Assembly (NCBI RefSeq): GCF_014646335.1
Contig: NZ_BMNG01000014.1
Span: 124,001 to 188,000, forward strand
DNA from: Streptomyces lasiicapitis
Lineage (GTDB): Bacteria > Actinomycetota > Actinomycetes > Streptomycetales > Streptomycetaceae
Direction of reading: 5' to 3'
Length of the DNA: 64,000 nucleotides
The notes below the pieces were generated by a model, which saw only the letters and a list, made by a program, of their open reading frames with translations, had not been told where the DNA came from and did not search any database. Shown here piece after piece: positions 33,093 to 41,446 of this stretch. The translations under genes and the position numbers were made by a program. Every line of letters starts with the position of its first letter. Position 1 is the stretch's first letter.

Positions 33093-33488
33093 ATGGCAGT
33101 AAGGTCCTTGTGGAACACCGACGCCGAGGTGATGTGCCCGCACCGCCTCGTCCTGGAGCACGTCACCAGCCGCTGGGGCGTCCTCGTCCTGATCGCGCTG
33201 TCCGAGCGTTCGTACCGGTTCAGTGAGCTGCGCCGGGAGATCGGCCGCGTCAGCGAGAAGATGCTGACCCAGACCCTGCAGACCCTGGAGCGCGACGGCG
33301 TCGTGCACCGCGACGCCAAGCCCGTCATCCCGCCCCGCGTCGACTACTCCCTCACCGACCTGGGCCGCGAGGCCGCCGAACTGGTCCGCGCCCTCGGCGA
33401 GTGGACGGACCGGCGCATGGATGACGTCCTGGCGGCGCGCGTGACGTACGACGAAGCACGGGCGAAGCACGACGAAGCCCGGCCCTGA
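33093..33488 (+). CDS. HxlR-family winged-helix regulator (second)
   Basis: A 131-residue DUF24/HxlR repressor. VMCPHRLVLEHVTSRWGVLVLIALSERSYRFSELRREIGRVSEKMLTQTLQTLERDGVVHRDAKPVIPPRVDYSLTDLG spans the winged helix; Cys15 in the VMCP motif is the position used for thiol-based electrophile sensing in YodB/QorR-type members. ATG 33093 with a weak TAAGG SD. It is divergent from the QorB-like reductase gene, its probable target. Confidence 0.92.
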   Translation: MAVRSLWNTDAEVMCPHRLVLEHVTSRWGVLVLIALSERSYRFSELRREIGRVSEKMLTQTLQTLERDGVVHRDAKPVIPPRVDYSLTDLGREAAELVRALGEWTDRRMDDVLAARVTYDEARAKHDEARP

Positions 33489-33508
33489 CGGATCAGGACC
33501 GGGCTTCG
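33473..33508 (+). terminator. Terminator overlapping the end of the second HxlR gene
   Basis: CGAAGCCCGG (33473-33482) plus CCTGA pair with TCAGG plus CCGGGCTTCG (ending 33508), with one mismatch and a CGGA loop. The hairpin includes the HxlR stop codon and stands between convergent HxlR and korB, so it may work in both directions. Confidence 0.75.
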
Positions 33509-33535
33509 GGCGCCGGAAAAGCGGGCCGGGCCGGA

Positions 33536-34618
33536 CTAGCCGACGACCGTCCAGGTGTCCCCGCCGGCCAGCAGCGCAGCCAGGTCACCCTTGCCGTGCT
33601 GCTCGATGGCCGTGTCGAGCTGGTCGGCCATCAGCGTGTCGTACACCGGGCGTTCGGTGGAGCGGAAGACGCCGATGGGGGTGTGGTGCAGCGTGTCCGG
33701 GTCGGCGAGGCGGGAGAGCGCGAAGGCCGTGGTCGGGGACGCGGCGTGGGCGTCGTGGACCAGGATCTGCGACTGGTTCTCCGCCGTCACCGCGACCACC
33801 TTCAGGTCGCCGGTGAGCGAGTCGCGGACGACGCCCTTGGAGCCGTCGGTGCCGAAGCGGATCGGCGCGCCGTGCTCCAGGCGGATCACGGCCTCCTCGG
33901 CCTGCTGCTTGTCCTTGAGGACCTCGAAGGCGCCGTCGTTGAAGATGTTGCAGTTCTGGTAGATCTCCACCAGCGCCGTGCCGGGGTGGTCGGCGGCCTG
34001 GCGCAGCACGTCGGTGAGGTGCTTGCGGTCGGAGTCGACGGTGCGGGCCACGAACGACGCCTCCGCGCCGATCGCCAGGGACACCGGGTTGAAGGGCGCG
34101 TCGAGCGAGCCCATCGGCGTCGACTTGGTGATCTTGCCGACCTCGGAGGTCGGGGAGTACTGGCCCTTGGTGAGGCCGTAGATCCGGTTGTTGAACAGCA
34201 GGATCTTCAGGTTCACGTTGCGGCGCAGCGCGTGGATGAGGTGGTTGCCGCCGATGGACAGCGCGTCGCCGTCACCGGTGACCACCCACACGCTCAAGTC
34301 CCGCCGGGATGAGGCGAGTCCGGTGGCGATGGCGGGGGCGCGGCCGTGGATGGAGTGCATCCCGTACGTGTTCATGTAGTACGGGAAGCGGGACGAGCAG
34401 CCGATGCCGGAGACGAAGACGATGTTCTCCTTGGCCAGGCCGAGCTCGGGCATGAAGCCCTGCACGGCGGCCAGGACCGCGTAGTCACCGCAGCCGGGGC
34501 ACCAGCGCACTTCCTGGTCGGACTTGAAGTCCTTCATGGACTGCTTGCCCTCGGCCTTGGGCACGAGCTTCAGAAGCGTCTCGGAGCCTGTGGGCCCCTC
34601 GAGCGTGGTGTCAGCCAT
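33536..34618 (-). CDS. korB: 2-oxoacid:ferredoxin oxidoreductase, beta subunit
   Basis: A 360-residue TPP-binding subunit of 2-oxoglutarate (or related):ferredoxin oxidoreductase, which decarboxylates a 2-oxoacid to acyl-CoA and reduces ferredoxin. Visible are iron-sulfur cysteines in VRWCPGCGDYAVL, GIGCSSRFPYYMNTYGMHSIHGRA, and the TPP/Mg motif VVTGDGDALSIGGNHLIHALRRNVNLKILLFNNRIYGLTKGQYSPTS. The gene overlaps the end of korA by 8 nt (ATG inside the korA tail), so the subunits are co-translated. No delta ferredoxin gene is present beside it. Confidence 0.95.
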   Translation of the reverse strand: MADTTLEGPTGSETLLKLVPKAEGKQSMKDFKSDQEVRWCPGCGDYAVLAAVQGFMPELGLAKENIVFVSGIGCSSRFPYYMNTYGMHSIHGRAPAIATGLASSRRDLSVWVVTGDGDALSIGGNHLIHALRRNVNLKILLFNNRIYGLTKGQYSPTSEVGKITKSTPMGSLDAPFNPVSLAIGAEASFVARTVDSDRKHLTDVLRQAADHPGTALVEIYQNCNIFNDGAFEVLKDKQQAEEAVIRLEHGAPIRFGTDGSKGVVRDSLTGDLKVVAVTAENQSQILVHDAHAASPTTAFALSRLADPDTLHHTPIGVFRSTERPVYDTLMADQLDTAIEQHGKGDLAALLAGGDTWTVVG

Positions 34619-36545
34619 CGATGGCCTCCTTGAGAGCCGTGGCGAGCTGCTCGGCCTTGAACGGCATGCCGTTGACCTGGTTGTAGGAGACCGCGTCCAC
34701 GAGGTACTTGGCGCGGATCAGTGTGGCGAGCTGACCGAGGTTCATCTCGGGGATCACCACCTTGTCGTAACGCTTCAGGACCTCGCCCAGGTTCCGCGGG
34801 AACGGGTTGAGGTGGCGCAGATGCGCCTGCGCGACGCTCTGCCCGGCGGCGCGCAGGCGGCGTACCGCCGCGGTGATCGGCCCGTACGTCGAACCCCAGC
34901 CGAGGACGAGGAGGTTGGCGTCGCCGGTCGCGTCGTCGACCTCCAGGTCGGGCACGTCGATGCCGTCGACCTTGGCCTGGCGGGTGCGGACCATGAAGTC
35001 GTGGTTGGCCGGGTCGTAGGAGATGTTGCCGGTGCCGTCCTGCTTCTCGATGCCGCCGATGCGGTGTTCGAGGCCGGGGGTGCCGGGGATGGCCCACGGG
35101 CGGGCGAGGGTCCCGGGGTCGCGCTTGAACGGCCAGAAGACCTCGGTGCCGTCCTCCAGCGTGTGGTTGGTGCCGGAGGCGAACTGCACGCGCAGGTCCG
35201 GGAGTTCGTCGACCTCCGGGATGCGCCACGGCTCGGAGCCGTTGGCCAGATAGCCGTCGGAGAGCAGGAAGACCGGCGTGCGGTACGTGACGGCGATGCG
35301 GGCCGCCTCGATGGCCGCGTCGAAGCAGTCCGCCGGGGTGCGCGGCGCGACGACCGGCACCGGGGCCTCGCCGTTGCGGCCGAACATCGCCTGCAGCAGG
35401 TCTGCCTGCTCGGTCTTGGTCGGCAGCCCGGTGGAGGGGCCGCCGCGCTGGATGTCGACGATCAGCAGCGGCAGTTCGAGCGAGACCGCGAGCCCGATGG
35501 TCTCGCTCTTGAGCGCCACACCCGGGCCGGAGGTCGTGGTCACGGCCAGCGAGCCGCCGAAGGCGGCGCCGAGGGCCGCGCCGATGCCGGCGATCTCGTC
35601 CTCGGCCTGGAAGGTGCGTACGCCGAAGTTCTTGTGCTTGGACAGCTCGTGCAGGATGTCCGAGGCCGGCGTGATCGGGTACGAACCCAGGTACAGCGGC
35701 AGGTCCGCCTGGCGCGAGGCCGCGACGAGGCCGTACGACAGGGCGAGGTTGCCGGAGATGTTGCGGTACGTGCCCGTGGGGAACGCCTTCGACGCGGGCG
35801 CCACCTCGTAGCTGACCGCGAAGTCCTCGGTGGTCTCGCCGAAGTTCCAGCCCGCGCGGAACGCCGCGATGTTCGCCGCCGCGATGTCCGGCTTCTTGGC
35901 GAACTTGGTCTTCAGGAACCGCTCGGTGCCCTCGGTCGGCCGGTGGTACATCCACGAGAGCAGGCCGAGCGCGAACATGTTCTTCGAGCGCCCCGCGTCC
36001 TTCCGGGACAGCTCGAACTCCTTCAACGCCTCCACCGTCAGCGAGGTCAGCGGCACCGGGTGCACCTGGAAACCGTCCAGGGAGCCGTCTTCGAGCGGTG
36101 AGGTCTCGTACCCGACCTTCTGCATCGCGCGCTTCGTGAACTCGTCCGTGTTCACGATGATCTCGGCGCCGCGCGGTACGTCCCCGATGTTCGCCTTCAG
36201 GGCCGCCGGGTTCATCGCGACCAGCACGTTCGGCGCGTCGCCGGGGGTCAGGATGTCGTGGTCGGCGAAGTGCAGCTGGAACGAGGAGACGCCCGGCAGG
36301 GTGCCTGCGGGCGCGCGGATCTCGGCGGGGAAGTTCGGCAGCGTCGACAGGTCGTTGCCGAAGGACGCGGTCTCCGATGTGAACCGGTCGCCCGTGAGCT
36401 GCATGCCGTCACCTGAGTCACCCGCGAACCGAATGATCACCCGGTCGAGTCGGCGCACGTCCTTCTCGCCCGTAGCGGGCTTGCGCTGCTCTCCTACGAC
36501 GGCTTCGTCGGCCTGCTCGGCCGGGCTACTGACCTGGCTGGTCAC
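34611..36545 (-). CDS. korA: 2-oxoacid:ferredoxin oxidoreductase, alpha (fused gamma-alpha) subunit
   Basis: A 644-residue subunit in which the gamma domain (about 35-230, VIIRFAGDSGDGMQLTGDRFTSETASFGNDLSTLPNFPAEIRAPAGTLPGVSSFQLHF) precedes the alpha pyrimidine-binding domain (YLGSYPITPASDILHELSKHK, FQAEDEIAGIGAALGAAFGG, TTTSGPGVALKSETIGLA). With KorB it forms the oxygen-tolerant actinobacterial KOR type. GTG 36545 follows GGGAGG; the frame is open to 36611. An imperfect ACCCT...AGGGT palindrome lies just upstream at 36609-36627. It provides reduced ferredoxin, possibly for the reduced nuo complex located 5 kb away. Confidence 0.95.
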   Translation of the reverse strand: MTSQVSSPAEQADEAVVGEQRKPATGEKDVRRLDRVIIRFAGDSGDGMQLTGDRFTSETASFGNDLSTLPNFPAEIRAPAGTLPGVSSFQLHFADHDILTPGDAPNVLVAMNPAALKANIGDVPRGAEIIVNTDEFTKRAMQKVGYETSPLEDGSLDGFQVHPVPLTSLTVEALKEFELSRKDAGRSKNMFALGLLSWMYHRPTEGTERFLKTKFAKKPDIAAANIAAFRAGWNFGETTEDFAVSYEVAPASKAFPTGTYRNISGNLALSYGLVAASRQADLPLYLGSYPITPASDILHELSKHKNFGVRTFQAEDEIAGIGAALGAAFGGSLAVTTTSGPGVALKSETIGLAVSLELPLLIVDIQRGGPSTGLPTKTEQADLLQAMFGRNGEAPVPVVAPRTPADCFDAAIEAARIAVTYRTPVFLLSDGYLANGSEPWRIPEVDELPDLRVQFASGTNHTLEDGTEVFWPFKRDPGTLARPWAIPGTPGLEHRIGGIEKQDGTGNISYDPANHDFMVRTRQAKVDGIDVPDLEVDDATGDANLLVLGWGSTYGPITAAVRRLRAAGQSVAQAHLRHLNPFPRNLGEVLKRYDKVVIPEMNLGQLATLIRAKYLVDAVSYNQVNGMPFKAEQLATALKEAIDG

Positions 36546-36897
36546 TGAACTGGACCTCCCTCGAGGCGGCTCTGCGGGAGCGGCAGGCCGCCCTGCGCTC
36601 CCATGGCCCACCCTACGTCTGTAAGGGTCACCTTCTTAGGGCCGCTCGCATGATGGACGCACCTTTGAGACAGCCGAATGCCCTGGTTTGTCATGCTGTG
36701 ACTCGCCCCCCGGCCTTTCATGAAGACGCTCTCCGCTCATCCTTTGGTTCTAGGACCATGCCTGGTTCCAGTGCCGTGCTGCGGTGCGGTGTCGTTCTGT
36801 CCGTACGGGTGGTGCCCACGGTGGCGCTGTGCGGTCGACCCTCGATCGTGTCCCGGTGGCGGGACGGCGCGAGGCGCTAATTCAGCGACTCACGAAT
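36546..36897. other. Intergenic region between korA and the response regulator
   Basis: About 350 nt that should contain the korAB promoter (minus strand). I see the ACCCT...AGGGT pair at 36609-36627 and a locally lower-GC stretch around 36640-36740, but no gene. Short plus-strand frames here lack SD and domain features. Confidence 0.5.
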
Positions 36898-37569
36898 TCA
36901 CGAGTTCAGGTACGTGAGGACGGCGAGCACGCGGCGGTGGTCCCCGTCGCTGGGGGAGAGCCCCAGCTTCAGGAAGATGTTGCTGACGTGCTTCTCGACG
37001 GCGCCGTCGCTCACGACGAGCTGACGTGCCACGGCCGAGTTCGTGCGGCCCTCGGCCATCAGGCCCAGGACCTCCCGCTCGCGCGGGGTGAGACCGGCGA
37101 GAACGTCCTGTTTGCGGCTGCGCCCGAGCAACTGCGCCACGACCTCGGGGTCGAGCGCGGTGCCGCCCTGCGCGACACGCACGACCGCGTCCACGAACTC
37201 ACGCACCTCGGCGACGCGGTCCTTGAGCAGATACCCCACGCCCCGGCTGGACCCGGCGAGCAGCTCCGTCGCGTACTGCTCCTCCACGTACTGCGAAAGG
37301 ACCAGCACCCCGAGCCCCGGATGCCGCGCGCGCAGCTTCACGGCCGCCCGCACCCCTTCGTCCGTGTGTGTCGGCGGCATCCGCACGTCAGCGACCACGA
37401 CGTCCGGCAGCAGGTCCTGCGCCGCGAGATCGGTGACCGTCTTGATCAGCGCCTCCGCGTCACCCACACCCGCGACCACGTCGTGCCCACGGTCGGTCAG
37501 CAACCGGGTCAGGCCCTCCCTGAGCAGCACTGAATCCTCGGCGATGACCACCCGCACCTTGTCCTCCAC
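36898..37569 (-). CDS. NarL/FixJ-family response regulator
   Basis: A 223-residue two-component regulator. The receiver domain begins VEDKVRVVIAEDSVLLREGLTRLLTDRG, with the acidic pair in AEDS, the phospho-acceptor Asp in PDVVVADVRMPP, and the Lys in GYLLKDRVAEVREF. The LuxR-type HTH is LTPREREVLGLMAEGRTNSAVARQLVVSDGAVEKHVSNIFLKLGL. The frame is open to 37647; GTG 37569 gives the standard N-terminus. It precedes two sensor kinases on the same strand, either of which could phosphorylate it. Confidence 0.93.
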   Translation of the reverse strand: MEDKVRVVIAEDSVLLREGLTRLLTDRGHDVVAGVGDAEALIKTVTDLAAQDLLPDVVVADVRMPPTHTDEGVRAAVKLRARHPGLGVLVLSQYVEEQYATELLAGSSRGVGYLLKDRVAEVREFVDAVVRVAQGGTALDPEVVAQLLGRSRKQDVLAGLTPREREVLGLMAEGRTNSAVARQLVVSDGAVEKHVSNIFLKLGLSPSDGDHRRVLAVLTYLNS

Positions 37570-37711
37570 GATGTTCCGGCCCCCATGCCCTGTCCCCGCC
37601 CCATTGACAGGACCAAGCATCCCAGCATTCGGGCGCCGGGGCTTCACGCTCTTTCAATTAGTCGAGCGGGTCGGCTCCGTCAGCGCTTGAGGGCGAGGCC
37701 TGGGGCGGCGA

Positions 37712-37744
37712 GTTTCAGCCTGTCCGGCGTTTGAGGACGAGGCC
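37712..37744 (-). repeat. Dispersed intergenic element, copy B
   Basis: Reverse complement of the shared core (CAGCCTGTCCGGCGTTTGAG on the plus strand) in the 280-nt gap between the sensor kinase and the response regulator. It is flanked at 37760-37790 by the stem CCAGGGGGCAGAGCCCCCTGG, as in copy A. It probably ends or attenuates transcription from the kinase gene. Confidence 0.75.
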
Positions 37745-37853
37745 GTTCAGGCCGATACGGGGGTCCAGGGGGCAGAGCCCCCTGGTTACGGGAAGGGGCG
37801 CCCGCGCGCGGAGCGCGCTAATGGACGCAGCGGGGAGCCCCCGGCAGGGCCCC

Positions 37854-39293
37854 CTACCCCCGCCAAGGCAACTCCGCCGTGATCACAGTCGGCCCTCCCA
37901 AGGGCGACTCGACCACCAGAATCCCGTCAACCGCGTCAAGCCGCTCCGCGAGCCCCGCAAGCCCGGACCCCCCGGAAACATCCGCCCCACCCCGCCCATC
38001 ATCACTGACCTGCAACATCAGCCGACCCTCCACCTGCCACACATCCACAGAAGCCCGCCCCGCCCCACTGTGCTTGCTCACGTTCTGCAGCAGCTCGGAC
38101 ACGGTGAAGTAAGCAATCCCCTCGATGGCCGCCGCCGGCCGCGCCGGCAGATCCACCTCGACATCCACCGGCACAGTGCACCGCGCGGACAGCGAGGACA
38201 GCGCCGCATCGAGCCCCCGGTCGGTGAGCACGGCCGGATGAATCCCACGAGCCAGATCCCGCAGCTCCTGCAAGGCCACCTTCACCTCGCCGTGCGCCTC
38301 GTCCACCATCCGGGCCGCCGCCTCCGGGTCCTCGGTCAGCTTCTCCTTGGCGAGCCCGAGGTCCATGGCGAGCGCGACGAGCCGCGCCTGCGCCCCATCG
38401 TGCAGATCCCGCTCGATGCGCCGCAGGTCAGCCGCGGCGGTGTCCACGACGACCCCCCGGTCCGACTCCAGCTCGACGACACGTGACACCAGCCGCGAGG
38501 GACCGAGCAGCCCGAAGACCAGGACCCGGTCGACGGTGGTCAGCGCGCGAATGATCCAGGGCGTGGCCAGCGTGACGAGCAGACCTGTCGCCGCGGTGAG
38601 CCCGATCTCGAAGGGGTTGTCCAGGTATATGCGGTGGCCGTCGTCGCCGTAGAGCTGGATCCCGTCCTGTCCCCCGTACATCGGGAACAGCCAGAACCAC
38701 AGCGGATACGTCAGCATCGCCCAGCCGTACGTCCAGAAGAGCGTCGTCACCACGAACGAGAAGATCGCCCACGGCATGTGGATCACCGCGTACACGACGT
38801 GCCGCCAGGAGACCCCGCTCTTGAGCATGGCCCCCATCCACGCCATGAAGCCGCCGCCGCGCGGCTGCAGCGGATGCGGGTCCTTGACGTCCACGCCGAG
38901 CAGCGTCCGCGCCCGCATCCGCTCCAGCGAGCCGAAGCCGCGGAGGGACGCGAGGCCCAGGGCGAGCACCGGAATGCCGATGAACGTGACCAGCAGGCCC
39001 ACGCCGACCGACAGCATCGTCACCGCGAAGACGAAGCCGATGATGCTGATCGGGAACGAGAGCATCACGTAAAGGAACTCACGCCATGTGCGCCCCTCCA
39101 GGGGCGCCCGCAGCGCGGCCGGCAGCCGGCTCAGGCGGCCCTCGCCGCGCCCGCCGCCCGGCTGGCTGCCGTAGCCGCCGTGGTCCCCGTAGCCGCTGTG
39201 GTCCCCGTAGCCGCCCTGGTCCCCGTGGCCCCAGCGGTCCTCGACGTCGGCTCCCATGACGTGTCCGTACCCCTGTCCGTAGTCCGTGGCCAT
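37854..39293 (-). CDS. Sensor histidine kinase (HisKA_3 type), first of a tandem pair
   Basis: A 479-residue membrane kinase. A soluble N-terminus of Gly-Tyr-Gly-Asp-His repeats (about 55 residues) precedes a DUF-like sensor with membrane segments (REFLYVMLSFPISIIGFVFAVTMLSVGVGLLVTFIGIPVLALGL; VVYAVIHMPWAIFSFVVTTLFWTYGWAML). Then come HisKA_3 (DLRRIERDLHDGAQARLVALAMDLGLAKEKL, phospho-His in RDLHDG) and an HATPase domain (YFTVSELLQNVSKHSGAG; VSDDGRGGADVSGGSGLAGLAERLDAVDG). The kinase core is almost identical to that of the gene at 39545. It likely signals through the adjacent NarL-type regulator. Confidence 0.92.
   Translation of the reverse strand: MATDYGQGYGHVMGADVEDRWGHGDQGGYGDHSGYGDHGGYGSQPGGGRGEGRLSRLPAALRAPLEGRTWREFLYVMLSFPISIIGFVFAVTMLSVGVGLLVTFIGIPVLALGLASLRGFGSLERMRARTLLGVDVKDPHPLQPRGGGFMAWMGAMLKSGVSWRHVVYAVIHMPWAIFSFVVTTLFWTYGWAMLTYPLWFWLFPMYGGQDGIQLYGDDGHRIYLDNPFEIGLTAATGLLVTLATPWIIRALTTVDRVLVFGLLGPSRLVSRVVELESDRGVVVDTAAADLRRIERDLHDGAQARLVALAMDLGLAKEKLTEDPEAAARMVDEAHGEVKVALQELRDLARGIHPAVLTDRGLDAALSSLSARCTVPVDVEVDLPARPAAAIEGIAYFTVSELLQNVSKHSGAGRASVDVWQVEGRLMLQVSDDGRGGADVSGGSGLAGLAERLDAVDGILVVESPLGGPTVITAELPWRG
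39171..39224 (-). repeat. 18-bp tandem repeat encoding GYGDH-type repeats
   Basis: Three 18-bp units (39171, 39189, 39207) sharing GTAGCCGC and TGGTCCCC lie in the 5' end of the kinase gene, followed by a partial fourth. They encode the YGDHGG-like repeats and are in frame, so length variation would be tolerated. Confidence 0.8.
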
Positions 39294-39544
39294 CGGTGTC
39301 GTCCGTTTCTGCTCGGCCCCGCGCGGCTCGTACCCGCTCCGCGAGAGCTGTTCCTTGTCGTACGTCCAGACTGCGGGTCGGCGACCGCGCGGGCCATGGA
39401 GTGCGTCGGCCTCTTGGACCGGGGGTTTTCCCTACCTTCAGGGGTGGCCCGGAGCATCCGAAGCACCGGGCCGCGCAGCCGGCCGAAGCGCCGGGCCGCA
39501 GGCGGCCGAAGCGTCGAAGCACCGACCGCACCCCGGAGCGACCC

Positions 39545-40729
39545 TCACCCCTCCGCGCGGTCCCGCCACGGCAGTTCCGCCGTGATCGTCGTCGGGCCGC
39601 CGACAGGTGACTCGATGATGAACAGGCCGTCCACCGCGCCCAGCCGGTCCGCGAGGCCCGCCATGCCCGTGCCGCCGTCCAGGCTGGCGCCGCCGTGGCC
39701 GTCGTCCCACACCTGTATGAGAAGCCGCTGGTCGGAGCGCCACACCTCCACGCTCGCCGTGCGCGCGCCACTGTGCTTGCTCACGTTCTGCAGGAGTTCG
39801 GAGACCGTGAAGTACGCGATGCCCTCGATCGCGGCGGCCGGGCGCTCGGGCAGGTCGGCGGTCACCTTCACCGGCACCGTGCACCGTGCGCCGACCGAGG
39901 AGAGCGCCGCGTCGAGCCCGCGGTCGGTGAGGACCGCCGGGTGGATGCCGCGCGCGAGATCCCGCAGCTCCTGGAGCGCCAGCTTCACCTCGCCGTGCGC
40001 CTCGTCGACCATCGCCGCCGCCGTGTCCGGGTCCTCCAGGAGCTTCTCCTTGGCGAGGCCCAGCCCCATGGCGAGGGCCACCAGGCGGGCCTGCGCGCCG
40101 TCGTGCAGATCGCGCTCGATGCGCCGCAGGTCGGCCGCCGCGGTGTCCACGACGACGCCCCGGTCCGACTCCAGTTCGGCGATGCGCCGCTCCAGTTCGT
40201 CCGACCGCGACAGCAGGCCGCGCACCATCGCCCGGTCCGCGTTGGCGAAACCCCGCGCGATGTACGGCAGCACCGGCCACAGTACGAAGAGCCCGACGGC
40301 CATCACGGAGAACGTCACGACGGCCCACGGCAGCCGGATGAAGCCGTACAGCATCGTCCGCCAGCCCACCGGGTCCTTGAGGCTGGACCACAGCCAGTTG
40401 AGCCAGCTGCCGGAGCGCTTCGACGGCGCGGGCATCGGGCTCGGCTCGTCGATCCGCACGTCGAGCAGCATCCTCGCCCGGCCCCGCTCGAACTTGCCGA
40501 TCAGGCGCGCGCCGAACAGCGCGAGCGCGAGCAGCGGCAGGCCGACCACCGTCACCGACAGAAGGCCGCCGACGAACACGGCCGTCACCACGTACGTGAA
40601 TCCGATGATGCCGACGGGAAGGTTCGCCAGCAGATGCGCGATCTCCTTCCAGGTGTGCACACCGAAGGCGAAACGGGCAGGCGGCGGGCCCTGTGGCGGG
40701 TCGTGCGCAGAGATGGTGCTTGCGGTCAT
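39545..40729 (-). CDS. Sensor histidine kinase (HisKA_3 type), second of a tandem pair
   Basis: A 394-residue kinase with four hydrophobic segments (HTWKEIAHLLANLPVGIIGFTYVVTAVFVGGLLSVTVVGLPLLALAL; LYGFIRLPWAVVTFSVMAVGLFVLWPVLPYI), HisKA_3 (RRIERDLHDGAQARLVALAMGLGLAKEKL), and HATPase (YFTVSELLQNVSKHSGAR; VWDDGHGGASLDGGTGMAGLADRLGAVDG). ATG 40729 (MTASTISAHD); the frame is open to 40963. It lacks the N-terminal repeat of its neighbour, whose kinase core it otherwise matches, pointing to a local duplication. It is divergent from the reduced nuo operon, 315 bp away. Confidence 0.92.
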   Translation of the reverse strand: MTASTISAHDPPQGPPPARFAFGVHTWKEIAHLLANLPVGIIGFTYVVTAVFVGGLLSVTVVGLPLLALALFGARLIGKFERGRARMLLDVRIDEPSPMPAPSKRSGSWLNWLWSSLKDPVGWRTMLYGFIRLPWAVVTFSVMAVGLFVLWPVLPYIARGFANADRAMVRGLLSRSDELERRIAELESDRGVVVDTAAADLRRIERDLHDGAQARLVALAMGLGLAKEKLLEDPDTAAAMVDEAHGEVKLALQELRDLARGIHPAVLTDRGLDAALSSVGARCTVPVKVTADLPERPAAAIEGIAYFTVSELLQNVSKHSGARTASVEVWRSDQRLLIQVWDDGHGGASLDGGTGMAGLADRLGAVDGLFIIESPVGGPTTITAELPWRDRAEG

Positions 40730-40854
40730 ACGCCAAAGGATCCCCGTCGCGCCGCGCTCGCGCCATGAGGGGGACCGCACGATCGCACTGTGGATAACCC
40801 CAGCCATCCCAGACTCGCCCACGGCTTGCCCCTGGCTTGTCCGTGACGGTCTGC

Positions 40855-40882
40855 TTACCTCGCCTTTAGCAGGCCCTAGACT
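40855..40882 (+). promoter_or_regulatory. Candidate promoter of the reduced nuo operon
   Basis: TTACCT (40855-40860), a 16-bp spacer and TAGACT (40877-40882). The -10 is a good match to the housekeeping Streptomyces pattern, the -35 is weak. It would give a leader of about 155 nt containing the tandem repeats. Confidence 0.4.
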
Positions 40883-40961
40883 CCCGTGCGTACAGATCGT
40901 CGAACAGGCGAGACGGTGAGTGGCGGAGTTCGCCGGTGGTGTGCCGGAGTCCGCCGGTGTC

Positions 40962-41034
40962 ACCGGTGTTCAGGAGTGACCGGTGGCCAGGAGCGACCGG
41001 TGTCCAGGAGTGATTCGGGAGTGTTTCGGGAGTG
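40962..41034 (+). repeat. Tandem repeats in the leader of the reduced nuo operon
   Basis: Three 17-bp units at 40962, 40979 and 40996 (consensus ACCGGTGTCCAGGAGTG) are followed by two 11-bp units (ATTCGGGAGTG, TTTCGGGAGTG). Every unit contains an SD-like GGAG. The array ends 10 nt before the nuoA GTG. Confidence 0.85.
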
Positions 41035-41044
41035 AGGGGCTGAC

Positions 41045-41446
41045 GTGTCAGTGACGAAGCACCACACGGACGTCGCGGCGAGCTACTTCGAGTCGTACTC
41101 CGTCGTCGGGCTGCTCGCCGTCGTGGGCGTGCTGTTCGTCGCCGTGTCGTTCGGCGCGAGCCGGCTCCTGCGCCCCGTCGTACCGACCCCGGAGAAGCTG
41201 CTCACGTACGAGTGCGGCGTCGACCCCGTCGGCGAGGGCTGGGCCCACACCCAGGTCCGCTACTACGTCTACGCGTTCCTCTACGTCATCTTCGCCGTCG
41301 ACTCGATCTTCCTCTTCCCCTGGGCGACGATCTTCGCCGCGCCCGGCTACGGCGCCGCGACCCTCGTCGAGATGTTCATCTTCCTCGGCTTTCTGGCCGT
41401 GGGACTGCTGTACGCATACAAGAAGGGCGTCCTCACATGGACGTGA
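41045..41446 (+). CDS. nuoA: NADH-quinone oxidoreductase subunit A (second nuo locus)
   Basis: A 133-residue membrane subunit with three helices: SYSVVGLLAVVGVLFVAVSFGASRLL, FLYVIFAVDSIFLFPWATIF, and ATLVEMFIFLGFLAVGLLYAYKKG. The loop KLLTYECGVDPVGEGWAHTQVRYYVYAF carries the conserved Cys of the quinone-site loop. First gene of a ten-gene operon (A, B, C, H, I, J, K, L, M, N). GTG 41045 follows GAGGGG; its end overlaps nuoB. Confidence 0.93.
   Translation: MSVTKHHTDVAASYFESYSVVGLLAVVGVLFVAVSFGASRLLRPVVPTPEKLLTYECGVDPVGEGWAHTQVRYYVYAFLYVIFAVDSIFLFPWATIFAAPGYGAATLVEMFIFLGFLAVGLLYAYKKGVLTWT

Noticed and set aside
40962..41034. CRISPR-like short repeats before nuoA
   Set aside because: Units are directly adjacent without spacers and imperfect, so this is a tandem repeat, not a CRISPR array.
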